A stretch of 64,000 nucleotides of DNA from the NCBI RefSeq assembly GCF_001887595.1, contig NZ_CP017480.1, positions 3,562,001 through 3,626,000 of the forward strand. Reading direction: 5' to 3'. A model generated the notes under the pieces. It was not told where the DNA came from. It was given only the letters and a program-made list of their open reading frames with translations, and ran no database searches. The translations under genes and the position numbers were made by a program. Position 1 is the stretch's first letter. The number at the start of each line of letters is the position of its first letter. The stretch is from Luteibacter rhizovicinus DSM 16549. Lineage in GTDB: Bacteria > Pseudomonadota > Gammaproteobacteria > Xanthomonadales > Rhodanobacteraceae. Below are positions 41,088 to 50,544 of the stretch, one piece after another.

Positions 41088-42340
41088 GTGATGCCCCGGT
41101 CCGGACTGACCCACGTGGCGCTCTGTCCATGGCGGCGCATGGCGGCACGGGGCAGGGCGACGATCGAGGTGACGGTGTTGAGCATCCAGTAAGCCAGCGG
41201 GTACCAGATCATCCAGTAGTAGTTGCGACCGATCTTCGTCTCGTAGCGACGATCCACCAGCAGGCTGAGCATGAATTGGGTCAGGCAGGTGATCCCGAGG
41301 ACCACGCCGTGCCATTGCGGGAACAGCGATTCGACGTGGAAGGGGGGCGGCACATCGACGAGCTTGCCGACGGCCCACAGCACGATGATCGCGGCCATGA
41401 CGTACGACCAGACCAGGCTGAGCAGGTATTCGATGGCCAGCGGCCACATGCGGCGGTGCCGCCAGCGCAGGAGGTTGCGGGCATATCGCAGGAGGACTTC
41501 GGAGCCGCCCTGCGCCCAGCGCAGGCGCTGCCGCCATAGGCCGCGCAAGGTCTCCGGCATAAGTATCCAGCACAGGGCGTTAGGCTCGTAGCGGACTTCC
41601 CATGCGTTCATATGCAGCCGCCAGCTCACGTCGATGTCTTCGGTGACCATGTCGGTGTGCCAGTAACCGATGTCGTGCAGGGCGCTCCGGCGAAACGCGG
41701 CGATCACGCCCGACACCGTGAAGATCCTTCCGTAGACACTCTGCGCGCGCTTTATCAGGCCAATGATCGACGAGAACTCGCCCACCTGCAGTTTGCCCAG
41801 CAGGGTCGAGCGATTGCGGATACGCGGGTTGCCGGTCACGGCACCGACACGGACGTTGCGCAGGAGCTGCCAGACCAGCCAGTGCGTGGCGTAGTCATCG
41901 AGCAGGGCATCGCCGTCGACACAGACGATGTATTCGCCATGGGCCGCAAGCGCGGCGGCACGCAAGGCCATGGCCTTGCCCTGGTTGGTCTCCAGGTGGA
42001 GGACACGCAAGCGTGGTTGCTCGCGCATCAGGGCATCGAGGAGGGGCCCGGTGTCGTCGCCGGAACCGTCGTTCACCGCGATGATTTCAAAGTCGGGCCA
42101 GCGCTGGCTGGCGAGGTGCGCAATGGTCTCGCGCACCTGCTCGCCCTCGTTGAAGCACGGCACGATGAGGGTGACGAACGGGTAGTGGTCGAGCTGGGGT
42201 GGGCTTTCGCGATCGCCTTTACGGCGCTCGATGCGGAAGAAGTAGACCAGCCCGCCGCTCATCCAGAGCAGCGACATGATCCATGGGTAGAAGAACGCAT
42301 ATTCGAGCAACGAATGCATCAACGATGCATCCGTGCTCAT
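41084..42340 (-). CDS. pgaC: PgaC paralogue, PNAG synthase (copy 2)
   Basis: 418 residues; NDGSGDDTG, DGDALLDD, MVTEDIDVSW and QRLRWAQGG are all intact, so it should be an active glycosyltransferase. The long identical stretch from RIRNRSTLLGKLQVGEFSSI onward matches copy 1, while the N-terminus and the domain around residues 75-150 differ. It starts the minus-strand run pgaC2-pgaD2-pgaA-pgaB-pgaC1-pgaD1. Confidence 0.93.
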   Translation of the reverse strand: MSTDASLMHSLLEYAFFYPWIMSLLWMSGGLVYFFRIERRKGDRESPPQLDHYPFVTLIVPCFNEGEQVRETIAHLASQRWPDFEIIAVNDGSGDDTGPLLDALMREQPRLRVLHLETNQGKAMALRAAALAAHGEYIVCVDGDALLDDYATHWLVWQLLRNVRVGAVTGNPRIRNRSTLLGKLQVGEFSSIIGLIKRAQSVYGRIFTVSGVIAAFRRSALHDIGYWHTDMVTEDIDVSWRLHMNAWEVRYEPNALCWILMPETLRGLWRQRLRWAQGGSEVLLRYARNLLRWRHRRMWPLAIEYLLSLVWSYVMAAIIVLWAVGKLVDVPPPFHVESLFPQWHGVVLGITCLTQFMLSLLVDRRYETKIGRNYYWMIWYPLAYWMLNTVTSIVALPRAAMRRHGQSATWVSPDRGIT

Positions 42341-42413
42341 CCGTGGGACCTGCCGATGACGATGCTCATAATCGGCAAGTCTGGCTATTTCGTGTTGACG
42401 TTTTGTGTAGGAC

Positions 42414-42824
42414 TCACGCGGTGTATTCAGCTTCCCGCGTGACCTCGAAACCCTCGTCCATCCATCCGGTCATGCCACCGGCCATGATCTTCACGGGGCG
42501 TCCGAGACGAGCCAGCTTCGCCGCAGCACGAGCGGCGCCGTTGCAATGCGGGCCGGCGCAATACGTCACGAACAGCGTCGACCCGGGCCACGCCGCCATG
42601 CGTGACGCGATGATCTTGCCGTGCGGCAGGTTGATCGCTCCGGGCACGTGGCCCCTGGCGAACAGGGCCGGGCTGCGGACATCGAGCAGCACGAACCCAG
42701 GATGGTCACTGGCGAGCGCCTCGTGCGTGTCCCAGCAATCGGTTTCAAACGCGAGTTCGGACTCGAAGCGGGCGACGGCGAGATCGGAGGCGGCAGCGGG
42801 AACACGGACGACGGCGTTGGACAT
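42414..42824 (-). CDS. Rhodanese-like sulfurtransferase
   Basis: 136 residues, single rhodanese domain with LLDVRSPALFARGHVPGAIN and the active-site loop YCAGPHCNGA carrying the catalytic Cys. It transfers sulfane sulfur in the cytoplasm. The ATG at 42824 is chosen because the upstream extension is not rhodanese-like. It is divergent from an FtrA-type regulator, an arrangement seen in other Proteobacteria. Confidence 0.9.
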   Translation of the reverse strand: MSNAVVRVPAAASDLAVARFESELAFETDCWDTHEALASDHPGFVLLDVRSPALFARGHVPGAINLPHGKIIASRMAAWPGSTLFVTYCAGPHCNGAARAAAKLARLGRPVKIMAGGMTGWMDEGFEVTREAEYTA

Positions 42825-42913
42825 GACGGCTCTCGTGGCGGTGGATGTGCAAGCCATTGTCCCGATCGCCGCCGACCGGCATAGTGGCGAGAACGCCATC
42901 ATGCGATCAAATC

Positions 42914-43888
42914 ATGACAAGTCAGCCCGGTCCGCCGAACGCGCTCGTCGTCGCACTGCTCTACGACGGCCTGTGCATGTTCGAGTTCGCCAGTGCCGCC
43001 GAGGTCTTCGGCCTGGCCCGGCCGGAACTGGGCGACGACTGGTATCGCTTCGAGACCTGTGCGGTGGAAGGCGGCGATATCCGCGGTCAGCACGGTGTCC
43101 GGGTCCGGCCCGATGGGAATCTCGATCGTCTCGACGCGGCCGGGACCATCGTTATTCCCGGTTGGAAGGGTGTCGACGAGGCGGTGCCTTCGGTCGTGCT
43201 GGATGCACTTCGTCGCGCCCATGCCCGCGGCGCGCGCCTGCTCTCGATCTGCTCGGGGTCGTTCGTGCTCGCGGCGACGGGCTTGCTCGACGGACGCCGT
43301 GCCACGACCCACTGGCGCTACGCGGAGGCGATGCGCGAGAGATACCCGGCCATCGAAGTCGATCCGGGTGTGCTCTATGTCGACGAGGGGCAGGTGCTCA
43401 CCTCGGCGGGTAGTGCGGCCGGTCTCGACCTCTGCCTGCATCTGGTCCGGCGTGATCGGGGCCCTGCTATCGCCAACCACGTGGCGCGGCGCCTGGTCAT
43501 CCCGCCTCACCGGGACGGCGGCCAGGCCCAGTTCGTCGAGCGGCCCGTGGCCAGCCGTGAGCGCGATCTGCTTGGCCCCGTGATGGACGCGATGCGCCGT
43601 CGCCTTGCCGACGATCTGCCGCTGGCCACGCTTGCCGCCATGGCCGCGATGAGCGAGCGCTCCTTCATCCGTCGCTTCAAGGCCTCCACGGGCACGACGC
43701 CGGCGGACTGGTTGACGGCCTTGCGTGTCGATCGCGCCCGCGAACTGCTCGAAGCCTCGACGCTGTCGATCGAGCTGATCGCCGGGCAGACCGGCCTTGG
43801 CTCCGCGACGACGATGCGCCATCACTTCCGGCGCAAACTCGGAACGAGCCCGGGAGCCTATCGCCAGCGGTTTGCGGCCCAGCGATAA
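42914..43888 (+). CDS. ftrA: FtrA/GlxA-type transcriptional regulator (DJ-1/PfpI + AraC HTH)
   Basis: 324 residues: an N-terminal DJ-1/PfpI domain (VALLYDGLCMFEFASAAEVF, then LLSICSGSFVLAATGLLDG containing the nucleophile-elbow Cys) and a C-terminal AraC double helix-turn-helix (LPLATLAAMAAMSERSFIRR, then FKASTGTTPADWL). It probably controls the divergent rhodanese gene. The ligand is unknown. Confidence 0.9.
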   Translation: MTSQPGPPNALVVALLYDGLCMFEFASAAEVFGLARPELGDDWYRFETCAVEGGDIRGQHGVRVRPDGNLDRLDAAGTIVIPGWKGVDEAVPSVVLDALRRAHARGARLLSICSGSFVLAATGLLDGRRATTHWRYAEAMRERYPAIEVDPGVLYVDEGQVLTSAGSAAGLDLCLHLVRRDRGPAIANHVARRLVIPPHRDGGQAQFVERPVASRERDLLGPVMDAMRRRLADDLPLATLAAMAAMSERSFIRRFKASTGTTPADWLTALRVDRARELLEASTLSIELIAGQTGLGSATTMRHHFRRKLGTSPGAYRQRFAAQR

Positions 43889-43987
43889 GCGTGCGCCGCC
43901 AGCTGGCCTAGGCCATTGCACCGATTCACGGCGGGTGGGGAAGGCGCTACAAAGGGCCGGTTGAGTCGGATCCCGAGGTCACTCGTG

Positions 43988-45166
43988 ATGGTGGAACAGC
44001 AAACACAGACGCCAGCAGCAGCACCGCTGCCACGACTGGACTTCATCGACGCGCTGCGCGGGCTGGTCATCGCACTCATGGTCCTCGACCATACGCGCGA
44101 CTTCGTCAATCGCCAGGCCTTTCTGTTCGATCCGCTGGATCTGGACAAGACCTCGGTCGCCCTGTTCCTGACACGATGGGTCACCCATCTCTGCGCGCCG
44201 ACCTTCGTTCTTCTTTCGGGTGTATCCATCTTCCTGCAGGCGCATCGTGGCAAGACCGGGTGGCCGCTTTCGCGGTTCCTGCTCACCCGTGGCCTGTGGC
44301 TGATCTTCCTCGAAATCACCGTGGTCGACTTCGGTTTCGATTTTCGTCCGGCGATCTTCCTGCAGGTGATCTATGCGATCGGCCTGAGCATGGTGCTGAT
44401 GTCCGCAGTAGTTCACCTGCCGCGGCGCGTGGTGCTCGGTCTGGGCATCGTGCTGGTGGCGGGGCACAACCTGTTCGACGGCGTCGACGCCGCCACGCTC
44501 GGTGCCTGGGGCCTGCCATGGCATCTGCTCATGCAACCGGGTGTGCTGCCGTTCGGTTTCATCGCCTATCCGGTGCTGCCCTGGTTCGGTGTGATGTGTG
44601 TCGGCTATGGGATCGGTGGTATCTACCTGATGGAGCCGTCGCACCGAAGCCGGACGCTCGCGCTACTGGCGATCGGGGCACTTTTGCTGTTCTTCGTGCT
44701 GCGCCTGCCGAACCTCTACGGCGATCCGCGGCCGTGGACCGTGCCCGCCGATGCGTCCTTGACCCCATTGGCCGTGATGTCCGTGGCGAAGTACCCGCCC
44801 TCGCTGGACTACGTCCTGGTCACGCTCGGGATATCGACGCTGATCGGCCTCGCGCTGGGGCGTGCCCCGGCGTGGCTGTTAAAACCGTTCCTTGCATTCG
44901 GCCGTACGCCGATGCTCTCGTACCTGCTGCATATCTATCTCGCCCACACCTTCGCGGTGATCATCGCGCAGTTCTACGGTGTGCCGGCGGCGCACTTTAT
45001 CGGCACCCTGAGCGATCCGTCACGGCTGCGTGCGGATGGGTGGGGATTGTCGCTTTGGGGTACGTACGCCGTGTGGCTTGCCGTGCTTGTCGTGCTGTAT
45101 CCGATGGCCAAGGCTTATGCGCGATACCGGGCCACGCACAAGAGGTGGTGGCTTAGCTATCTGTGA
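43988..45166 (+). CDS. DUF1624/heparan-alpha-glucosaminide N-acetyltransferase-like membrane protein
   Basis: 392 residues, about ten transmembrane helices. RLDFIDALRGLVIALMVLDH at the start, with the catalytic-type DHTRD motif, matches the YeiB/HGSNAT-like acyltransferase group. It would acylate an envelope sugar using a cytoplasmic acyl donor; substrate unknown. GAGG precedes the ATG at 43988; a GTG one codon earlier is possible. Convergent with the nucleotidyltransferase. Confidence 0.85.
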   Translation: MVEQQTQTPAAAPLPRLDFIDALRGLVIALMVLDHTRDFVNRQAFLFDPLDLDKTSVALFLTRWVTHLCAPTFVLLSGVSIFLQAHRGKTGWPLSRFLLTRGLWLIFLEITVVDFGFDFRPAIFLQVIYAIGLSMVLMSAVVHLPRRVVLGLGIVLVAGHNLFDGVDAATLGAWGLPWHLLMQPGVLPFGFIAYPVLPWFGVMCVGYGIGGIYLMEPSHRSRTLALLAIGALLLFFVLRLPNLYGDPRPWTVPADASLTPLAVMSVAKYPPSLDYVLVTLGISTLIGLALGRAPAWLLKPFLAFGRTPMLSYLLHIYLAHTFAVIIAQFYGVPAAHFIGTLSDPSRLRADGWGLSLWGTYAVWLAVLVVLYPMAKAYARYRATHKRWWLSYL

Positions 45167-45190
45167 GACAGCCGTGATATCGGACCAGGC

Positions 45191-46018
45191 TCACGACATC
45201 GTGGGATCACATCGGATCACGGTCTCCCGTAACAGCGTGTCCAGCAGCGCGAAATCCATGGCGTGTTTTTCCACGGGCGACACGTTGGCGAGGCGCTCGA
45301 GTTCACGTTCCACGAAGGCGTTGATGGCCGGCATCGGCGTGGCTTGCTCGCTCTCCATCGCCGCTCGCTTGATGACGAGAAGCTTGTCGATGGCAAGGCG
45401 AAGCGCCGGGCCGGTGACGATCGTGTCGACCAACTGCTGGAAGGGCATCGGCGCGGTGCCTCGGCCCTGTTCGATCCAGAGCGCCGCGAGCAGCGGCCGA
45501 AGGACGTAGAGGTACTTCTTCAGCCTGACCATGTCACCGCGCAGGTAATCGCGGTAGTTCTTCCTGGCCATGTGCAGGTAATGAAGGAAGGAGCGCTCGG
45601 CCTGGTGTGTATCGCGAGCGACCCGCCGAACCTCCTGAAGGAAAAGCGCATCCGCGCGATAGACCACCGGGGAATCCAGCCATTCGATCAACGTGGCGTT
45701 GCCTCGCTTCAGCAGGCCCAGTGCCTTGCGCAGGTCCCAGCCGTTGATGTCCAGCTCGTCGGAAATCGGCAGTTCGATCACGTCACGGTGTGGCGTGACC
45801 GAAAGGTAATGGGACAACGGTGCGACATAGATGAACCGGACGTCATAGTCACTGTCGGGCGAGGCGAAGCCCCACCCGCGGCTACCCGATTCGCAGGCGT
45901 AAAGGACGCGCACGCCATGTTCGCTCTCGATCGTCGAAAGCCGTTCGACGATATCGGAGCGGACAGCGTCGCTGACCGGATGAACCAGCGGATCGGCAGC
46001 CAGGACAGGGGTATTCAC
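45191..46018 (-). CDS. Predicted nucleotidyltransferase (RlaP/COG3541 family)
   Basis: 275 residues. The nucleotidyltransferase signature GSRGWGFASPDSDYDVRFIY carries the two metal-binding Asp; FLHYLHMARKNYRDYLRGD and KKYLYVLRPLLAALWIE follow as in the family. Relatives accompany RNA ligases in some bacteria; none is adjacent here. GTG start with AAGGAA close upstream. Its substrate is unknown. Confidence 0.85.
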   Translation of the reverse strand: MNTPVLAADPLVHPVSDAVRSDIVERLSTIESEHGVRVLYACESGSRGWGFASPDSDYDVRFIYVAPLSHYLSVTPHRDVIELPISDELDINGWDLRKALGLLKRGNATLIEWLDSPVVYRADALFLQEVRRVARDTHQAERSFLHYLHMARKNYRDYLRGDMVRLKKYLYVLRPLLAALWIEQGRGTAPMPFQQLVDTIVTGPALRLAIDKLLVIKRAAMESEQATPMPAINAFVERELERLANVSPVEKHAMDFALLDTLLRETVIRCDPTMS

Positions 46019-46061
46019 GGCGTTCCTTCGTCGGTCGGTCGGCAGACCATTAAATCAAACT

Positions 46062-46781
46062 CTACCCCAACGTGGTGACCACGGCCGGAAACACCGACTC
46101 ATAGGCCTCGCCATACGTCATCGGCGTGCCCGAGTTGCGGCCGCCCTGGACACCGCGCTGCAGCGCCACCCGCGTGTAGTACTCCCACAGGTGCTCCTGG
46201 CCCTGCATGCACTCGATGGCGGCGCGCTTCTTGTCCCAGGCATCGGTGATGTTGAGAATCGTGTCCGGCTTCCAGCTGCACTGTTCGGGCTGGTGGGGCT
46301 CGAAGAGATAGACGGGCGGTGCGCCGATCACCGGAGTCGCGGGGTCGTGGCCGTGGGCCTGCGCCACGATGCGCGCCTCCTGGGCGAAGGCGCTCACCGC
46401 CACATGGTCGGCGTTGTAGGGGTCGAGGCGCGAGTGCGTCATGACCCAGCTCGGCCGTACGGCGCGGTAGAGGTCCGCCAACCGGAACAGCACGTCCTTG
46501 CCCAGGGTGATGGGGTAGTCGCCGAGGTCCCAGAACTGGATATCCGCCACGCCGAGGTGTCGCGCGGCGTTCTCCGCTTCGACCTGACGCTCCGACTTGA
46601 CCTTCTCCAGCGTCATGCCGGGCTTGCGCCAGAGTTTGGCCGATTCGCCGCGCTCGCCGTACGAGAGGCAGACGACGGTCACGTCCCAGCCGGCCGCGGC
46701 ATGCAGCGCGATCGCGCCACCGGCGCGCCAGACGAAATCGGCCGAGTGCGCGCTGACTACCAATGCTGTGTTCTTCGTCAT
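46062..46781 (-). CDS. galB: 4-oxalomesaconate hydratase (PIG-L fold)
   Basis: 239 residues, very similar in recalled motifs to Pseudomonas putida GalB: SAHSADFVWRAGGAIALHA, CLSYGERGESAKLWRKPGMT, VYLFEPHQPEQCSWKPD and GQEHLWEYYTRVALQRGVQ. It hydrates 4-oxalomesaconate to 4-carboxy-4-hydroxy-2-oxoadipate, a zinc-dependent step in gallate and protocatechuate 4,5-cleavage. It is last in the minus-strand operon that starts with the aldolase for its product. Confidence 0.92.
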   Translation of the reverse strand: MTKNTALVVSAHSADFVWRAGGAIALHAAAGWDVTVVCLSYGERGESAKLWRKPGMTLEKVKSERQVEAENAARHLGVADIQFWDLGDYPITLGKDVLFRLADLYRAVRPSWVMTHSRLDPYNADHVAVSAFAQEARIVAQAHGHDPATPVIGAPPVYLFEPHQPEQCSWKPDTILNITDAWDKKRAAIECMQGQEHLWEYYTRVALQRGVQGGRNSGTPMTYGEAYESVFPAVVTTLG

Positions 46782-46807
46782 GAGGGGATCCGTTCGTAGG
46801 GGAGGGG

Positions 46808-48247
46808 TCAGTCGCCGCCGGCGGTCTTGTCGAAGCCGAGCATGTAGCCCAGATCCATCTTGAGACTCACGCCGTAGACGAACATGTTTTTCGGGAAGAT
46901 CGCGGTATTGGTGATGCTCGAGTTGTCCGGATGCACGATGTACTGCAGGCTCGGCATCAGCTCGAGGCCGCGTGCCACGCGCCAGCCGTAGGTCAGCTCG
47001 TAAGCCGTCTGGTGTTCGGCGTTGGTGCCGTGGCCGCCCTTCTTGGCGCGTGCGTCGCGGAGGAACTCGCGCTCACGTGGCGTGAGTTGGAACTCGGAAA
47101 TCGAGAAGTTGAACGTATCGGTCGGCCTGCTGGCAAACGGTGCGGTCCAGACGAAGCCGGCATACACCTGCTGGCGCATGATCTCCGCTTCGTCGAGCTG
47201 CTGGACGATGCCGCCGAACACGTTGAAACTCCGCGTGCTCGCATCGTTCGGCCGCCAGATGACACGGTCGCCCATGATGTAGACACCATCGCGGCTGCTG
47301 TTCACCGTGCGGGCCGTGCCGCCGAACAGCGCCTTCGAGCGTCCTGCCGTGTTGAAGTACGGGTCGGTGAGCGGCGCTGTACTCAGGAAGGCGCCAACCT
47401 TGAGTTCAAACGGGAAACGGGTCGTCGTTGGATCGGTCTTTTGCCAGGCCCATTCCACCGGCACGGTGACGCCGGTAGCGCTGCCGACCGAAAAATCCAG
47501 GCCATTGCTGGCCGATGTCGTCGGATTGACTTCGAAGACACCGGTTTCGATATACGTGTGCGGCGTCGGCCGGGCCTTGATGTTCAGGCCCCAGGTCGCC
47601 GACGGGAGCAGGCTGAAACCGGCCTCGGACACGAGGATGCGCGGCTCGCCGCAGGTGTCGGCGGACTCGAACTGGCAGTTGGTCACCAGATGACCGTAAT
47701 ACGTCGTGGTGCCGAGGCGGCCGGCGGTGATGTCGAGCTTATCGTCGAGCAGCTTCTGCTCGTAGGCGAACAGGCCGAGGTGCCAGCGGTAGAACTCGTT
47801 CTTGTAGATGTACTGCTGTTTGGTGAAGGTGCCGGTGACGTACTTGTTGAGGCTTTCGCCGTAGTCGCGGTACACCGTGAAGTGGAACGAGCCGCCGCTC
47901 AGGCCGATCATCTTGTCCAGGTCGAAATCGGCGCCGATGTTGAACTGGCCGACATTGCTATGGCCCTGGTAAATGCCACCGGTGGTGTTGTTCGCGTACT
48001 GGTCGATCAGCGCGCTGCGCAGCTTGATGCCCTTGTCTCTCAGGGCGGTTCCGACGTCCGCGAACGGGCCTTTGGAGCCTTCCTTCGGCGTCACGGCCCT
48101 GCCTGCCGAGCCGGGATCGGTCGTGTCTGGTGCCGATGAACTCGACGCAGGGGCGATGGCAGGCACGTTCTGGGCGAAGGCCAGTGCTGGCGTGAGCGCG
48201 GCAGCAAGGCTGCAAAGCGCGGTGGCGATGTAACTCGTGCGATTCAT
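46808..48247 (-). CDS. OprB-type outer-membrane porin
   Basis: 479 residues with a clear signal peptide (MNRTSYIATALCSLAAALTP then ALAFAQ), repeated short beta strands (IYQGHSNVGQFNIGADFDLD) and an aromatic C-terminus region (VSLKMDLGYMLGF). OprB porins admit sugars or aromatic acids. Its place between the transporter and galB suggests uptake of the operon's organic acid substrate. Confidence 0.87.
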   Translation of the reverse strand: MNRTSYIATALCSLAAALTPALAFAQNVPAIAPASSSSAPDTTDPGSAGRAVTPKEGSKGPFADVGTALRDKGIKLRSALIDQYANNTTGGIYQGHSNVGQFNIGADFDLDKMIGLSGGSFHFTVYRDYGESLNKYVTGTFTKQQYIYKNEFYRWHLGLFAYEQKLLDDKLDITAGRLGTTTYYGHLVTNCQFESADTCGEPRILVSEAGFSLLPSATWGLNIKARPTPHTYIETGVFEVNPTTSASNGLDFSVGSATGVTVPVEWAWQKTDPTTTRFPFELKVGAFLSTAPLTDPYFNTAGRSKALFGGTARTVNSSRDGVYIMGDRVIWRPNDASTRSFNVFGGIVQQLDEAEIMRQQVYAGFVWTAPFASRPTDTFNFSISEFQLTPREREFLRDARAKKGGHGTNAEHQTAYELTYGWRVARGLELMPSLQYIVHPDNSSITNTAIFPKNMFVYGVSLKMDLGYMLGFDKTAGGD

Positions 48248-48317
48248 TTGAGCAATCCCTCCCCGATCGCGGAGTCGAGGGACTTCGCGAGGCATGTAGT
48301 ACGGACGATGTGGCAGA

Positions 48318-49628
48318 TCAGGCGGGTTGGTAACCCGTATCCAGTTCCTGCCTGAGTGTTTCGCGGTTGACGGCCTTCTCCCAATGACCGACGACCACGG
48401 TGGCGACGCAATTGCCTGCGATGTTGGTGAACACGAACATGGCCGAGAGGATCCGGTGGATGCCCAGGATCAGGGCGATGCTGTTCACCGGAATCGTTTT
48501 GGTGGCAGCCAGGGTCAGGGTAAGCACGGCGATAGCGGAGCCGGAAACGCCGGCACCTCCCTTCGACGTGAGCAGCAGGATGGCGAGCAGGCCCAGCTGC
48601 TGTTCCCAGCCGAGCGCGGTCCCCGTGGCCTGGGCCAGGAACACCGCCACGGCGGCGAAATACAGGCAGGTGCCGTCGTGATTGAAGCTATAAGCGGTAG
48701 GCAGGACCATGCCGACGACCGATTCATTGACGCCGAGCCGGGTGAGCTTCGCGGTGAGCTGTGGAAAGACGCTTTCCGATGAGCTCGTGCCCAGCACCAG
48801 GACGAGTTCTTCGCGGAAGTAACGCATCAGCTTGAGCAGGTTGAATCCGGCGTAAGCCGAGATCGGTGCGAGTACCAGCGCGAAGAACAGCACGCAGGTG
48901 AGCAGGAACTCGAGGATCAGCGCACCCAACGGCAGCAGCGTGGCGAGGCCGAACTGGGCGACGGTAAAGGCGATGGCGCCGAAGGCCGCGATCGGCGCGA
49001 TCTTCATCACCTGACGGATGATCCAGAACAAGGCGGACTGCACTGTATCCACCACATGCAGTACCGGCTGGGCCTTTTCGCCGAGCGACGCCAGGCCGCA
49101 GGCGAAGAGTACGGAGAACACCAGGATCTGCAGGATATCGCCCTTGGCGAAGGCCTCGATCGCGGAGTTGGGCACCAGGTTGACCAGGAAATCGCCGGCG
49201 CCGGTGGGCACCGCTGCCGCGCCATCCTTGGCCGTGGTGACGCCGGTATGAAGCAGGGCGGGATCGATGTGCATGCCCACGCCGGGCTTGAGCAGGTTGA
49301 TCGTCACCAGCCCCAGCACCAGCGCGATACTGGTGACCACCTCGAAGTACACCATCGCCTTGATCGCGATGCGCGCCACCTTGCCCAGGTCGCGCACGCT
49401 GGCGATGCCGTGGGTGACCGTGCAGAAGATGATCAGGCCGACGACCATCTGGATCAGGCGGATGAAGATGTCGCCGAGCGGCTTGAGCTGCTTGCCGATG
49501 TCTGGCGCCAGCGCACCCAGGAGTACGCCCAGCACCATGCCCGCCACCACCTGGAACGTGAGGTCCTGGTAGAAGGGGCGTTGCGCCTTCAGTGGCGCTG
49601 GCGCGATGTTGAGGGTCGTCTTGATCAT
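48318..49628 (-). CDS. dctA: DctA-type dicarboxylate:cation symporter
   Basis: 436 residues of the DAACS family, with the serine-rich re-entrant loop GTSSSESVFPQL and FNHDGTCLYFAAVAVFLAQA plus LLLTSKGGAGVSGS, matching DctA with His replacing the usual Leu in NLDGT. It takes up C4-dicarboxylates or related acids with Na+ or H+. In this operon a tricarboxylate-like or lactone dicarboxylate substrate is plausible. Confidence 0.9.
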   Translation of the reverse strand: MIKTTLNIAPAPLKAQRPFYQDLTFQVVAGMVLGVLLGALAPDIGKQLKPLGDIFIRLIQMVVGLIIFCTVTHGIASVRDLGKVARIAIKAMVYFEVVTSIALVLGLVTINLLKPGVGMHIDPALLHTGVTTAKDGAAAVPTGAGDFLVNLVPNSAIEAFAKGDILQILVFSVLFACGLASLGEKAQPVLHVVDTVQSALFWIIRQVMKIAPIAAFGAIAFTVAQFGLATLLPLGALILEFLLTCVLFFALVLAPISAYAGFNLLKLMRYFREELVLVLGTSSSESVFPQLTAKLTRLGVNESVVGMVLPTAYSFNHDGTCLYFAAVAVFLAQATGTALGWEQQLGLLAILLLTSKGGAGVSGSAIAVLTLTLAATKTIPVNSIALILGIHRILSAMFVFTNIAGNCVATVVVGHWEKAVNRETLRQELDTGYQPA

Positions 49629-49647
49629 CAGGGCGTCTTTTCGCTGT

Positions 49648-50544
49648 TCATTCGGCCATGCCGTCGAGTATGGCGTGCGCCGGGCCGAACACTTCGTCAA
49701 AGCTCAGTCGGCGGGGCAGCAGGCCTTGCTCGACGCAGGCGTCGACGATGGTGTCGACCGGCCCGCGCAACGTGTCGAAACCGAAGGCGTAGGGTGACGG
49801 TTCGCCGCTCTCACCATGCAGTGTCGCCTTCGACACGACCAGAAGGCGGTAGGCCTCGCGCAAGGCGGCGGGATCGCGCTGGCTGGCAGCCACGCTCGCC
49901 GCGACCACGTGGTTGATCGGCACGAAGCCGTGCTTCTCGTACCAGGCCTTGTCCTTTACAGCGGCATCGGCGATGACCGGCACGAACTCCTCGTCCTTGG
50001 GCAAGTCGTTACCCAGGATGGCCGCGTCGATCGTGCCCTCACGCAGGAGGTCGAGAAGGCTCAGGTCCGCATCGGCGTGCTCGATGAAATCCGGGTCCCG
50101 GTACTGCTCCACGTGGGCGGCATCGCGCGTCAGCCACCGCATGGCGCGGGTCGCCAGCCCATAATCTTCGGTAAGCTGCGCGCGCACCCACATACCCGTG
50201 GTCTGTGTATAGGAGCGCACGCCGATGCGACGGCCGGCCAGTTGGTCGGGTGTCACACCACCGACGCGCCGGGTGATCAGGCAGCCGCGCTGGAAGCGCG
50301 ACGCCACCACGGCGGGCAGCAGGATGATCGGTCGGCCAAAAGCGATCGCCTGCAGGCCGGTGACGATCGCCAGCTCCGAGATATCGAACGCCTGGTCGCG
50401 CACCATCGGTGCGAAAGCTTTGTGCACCGGCGACACGTCGACAAAGTCGAAGCTCACGCGGGGGCTGGTCAGCGCACCGCTCTTGATCGGCGTGGTCAGC
50501 GCCGACGTGGCAAGCACGGTGCGCATCGTGCTCGGCTCAGACAT
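49648..50544 (-). CDS. Periplasmic-binding-fold protein without signal peptide (4,5-dihydroxyphthalate decarboxylase-like)
   Basis: 298 residues with a solute-binding (NMT1/PBP type 2) fold: FDISELAIVTGLQA, LAGRRIGVRSYTQTTGMWVR, LLREGTIDAAILGND. There is no signal peptide, so it is unlikely to be a transport binding protein. Cytoplasmic enzymes with this fold include 4,5-dihydroxyphthalate decarboxylase, which fits an aromatic pathway. The ATG at 50544 overlaps the amidohydrolase by 8 bases and has GGAGG upstream. Decarboxylase activity is inferred. Confidence 0.68.
   Translation of the reverse strand: MSEPSTMRTVLATSALTTPIKSGALTSPRVSFDFVDVSPVHKAFAPMVRDQAFDISELAIVTGLQAIAFGRPIILLPAVVASRFQRGCLITRRVGGVTPDQLAGRRIGVRSYTQTTGMWVRAQLTEDYGLATRAMRWLTRDAAHVEQYRDPDFIEHADADLSLLDLLREGTIDAAILGNDLPKDEEFVPVIADAAVKDKAWYEKHGFVPINHVVAASVAASQRDPAALREAYRLLVVSKATLHGESGEPSPYAFGFDTLRGPVDTIVDACVEQGLLPRRLSFDEVFGPAHAILDGMAE

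Noticed and set aside
42414..42902. Longer start for the rhodanese gene
   Set aside because: The 26 extra residues are not rhodanese-like and would run back into the leader of the divergent ftrA gene.
46062..46781. PIG-L N-acetylglucosaminyl deacetylase acting on PNAG or mycothiol-like sugar
   Set aside because: The fold is PIG-L, but the sequence follows GalB closely (GERGESAKLWRKPGMT, EPHQPEQCSWKPD) and the operon contains the GalC aldolase.
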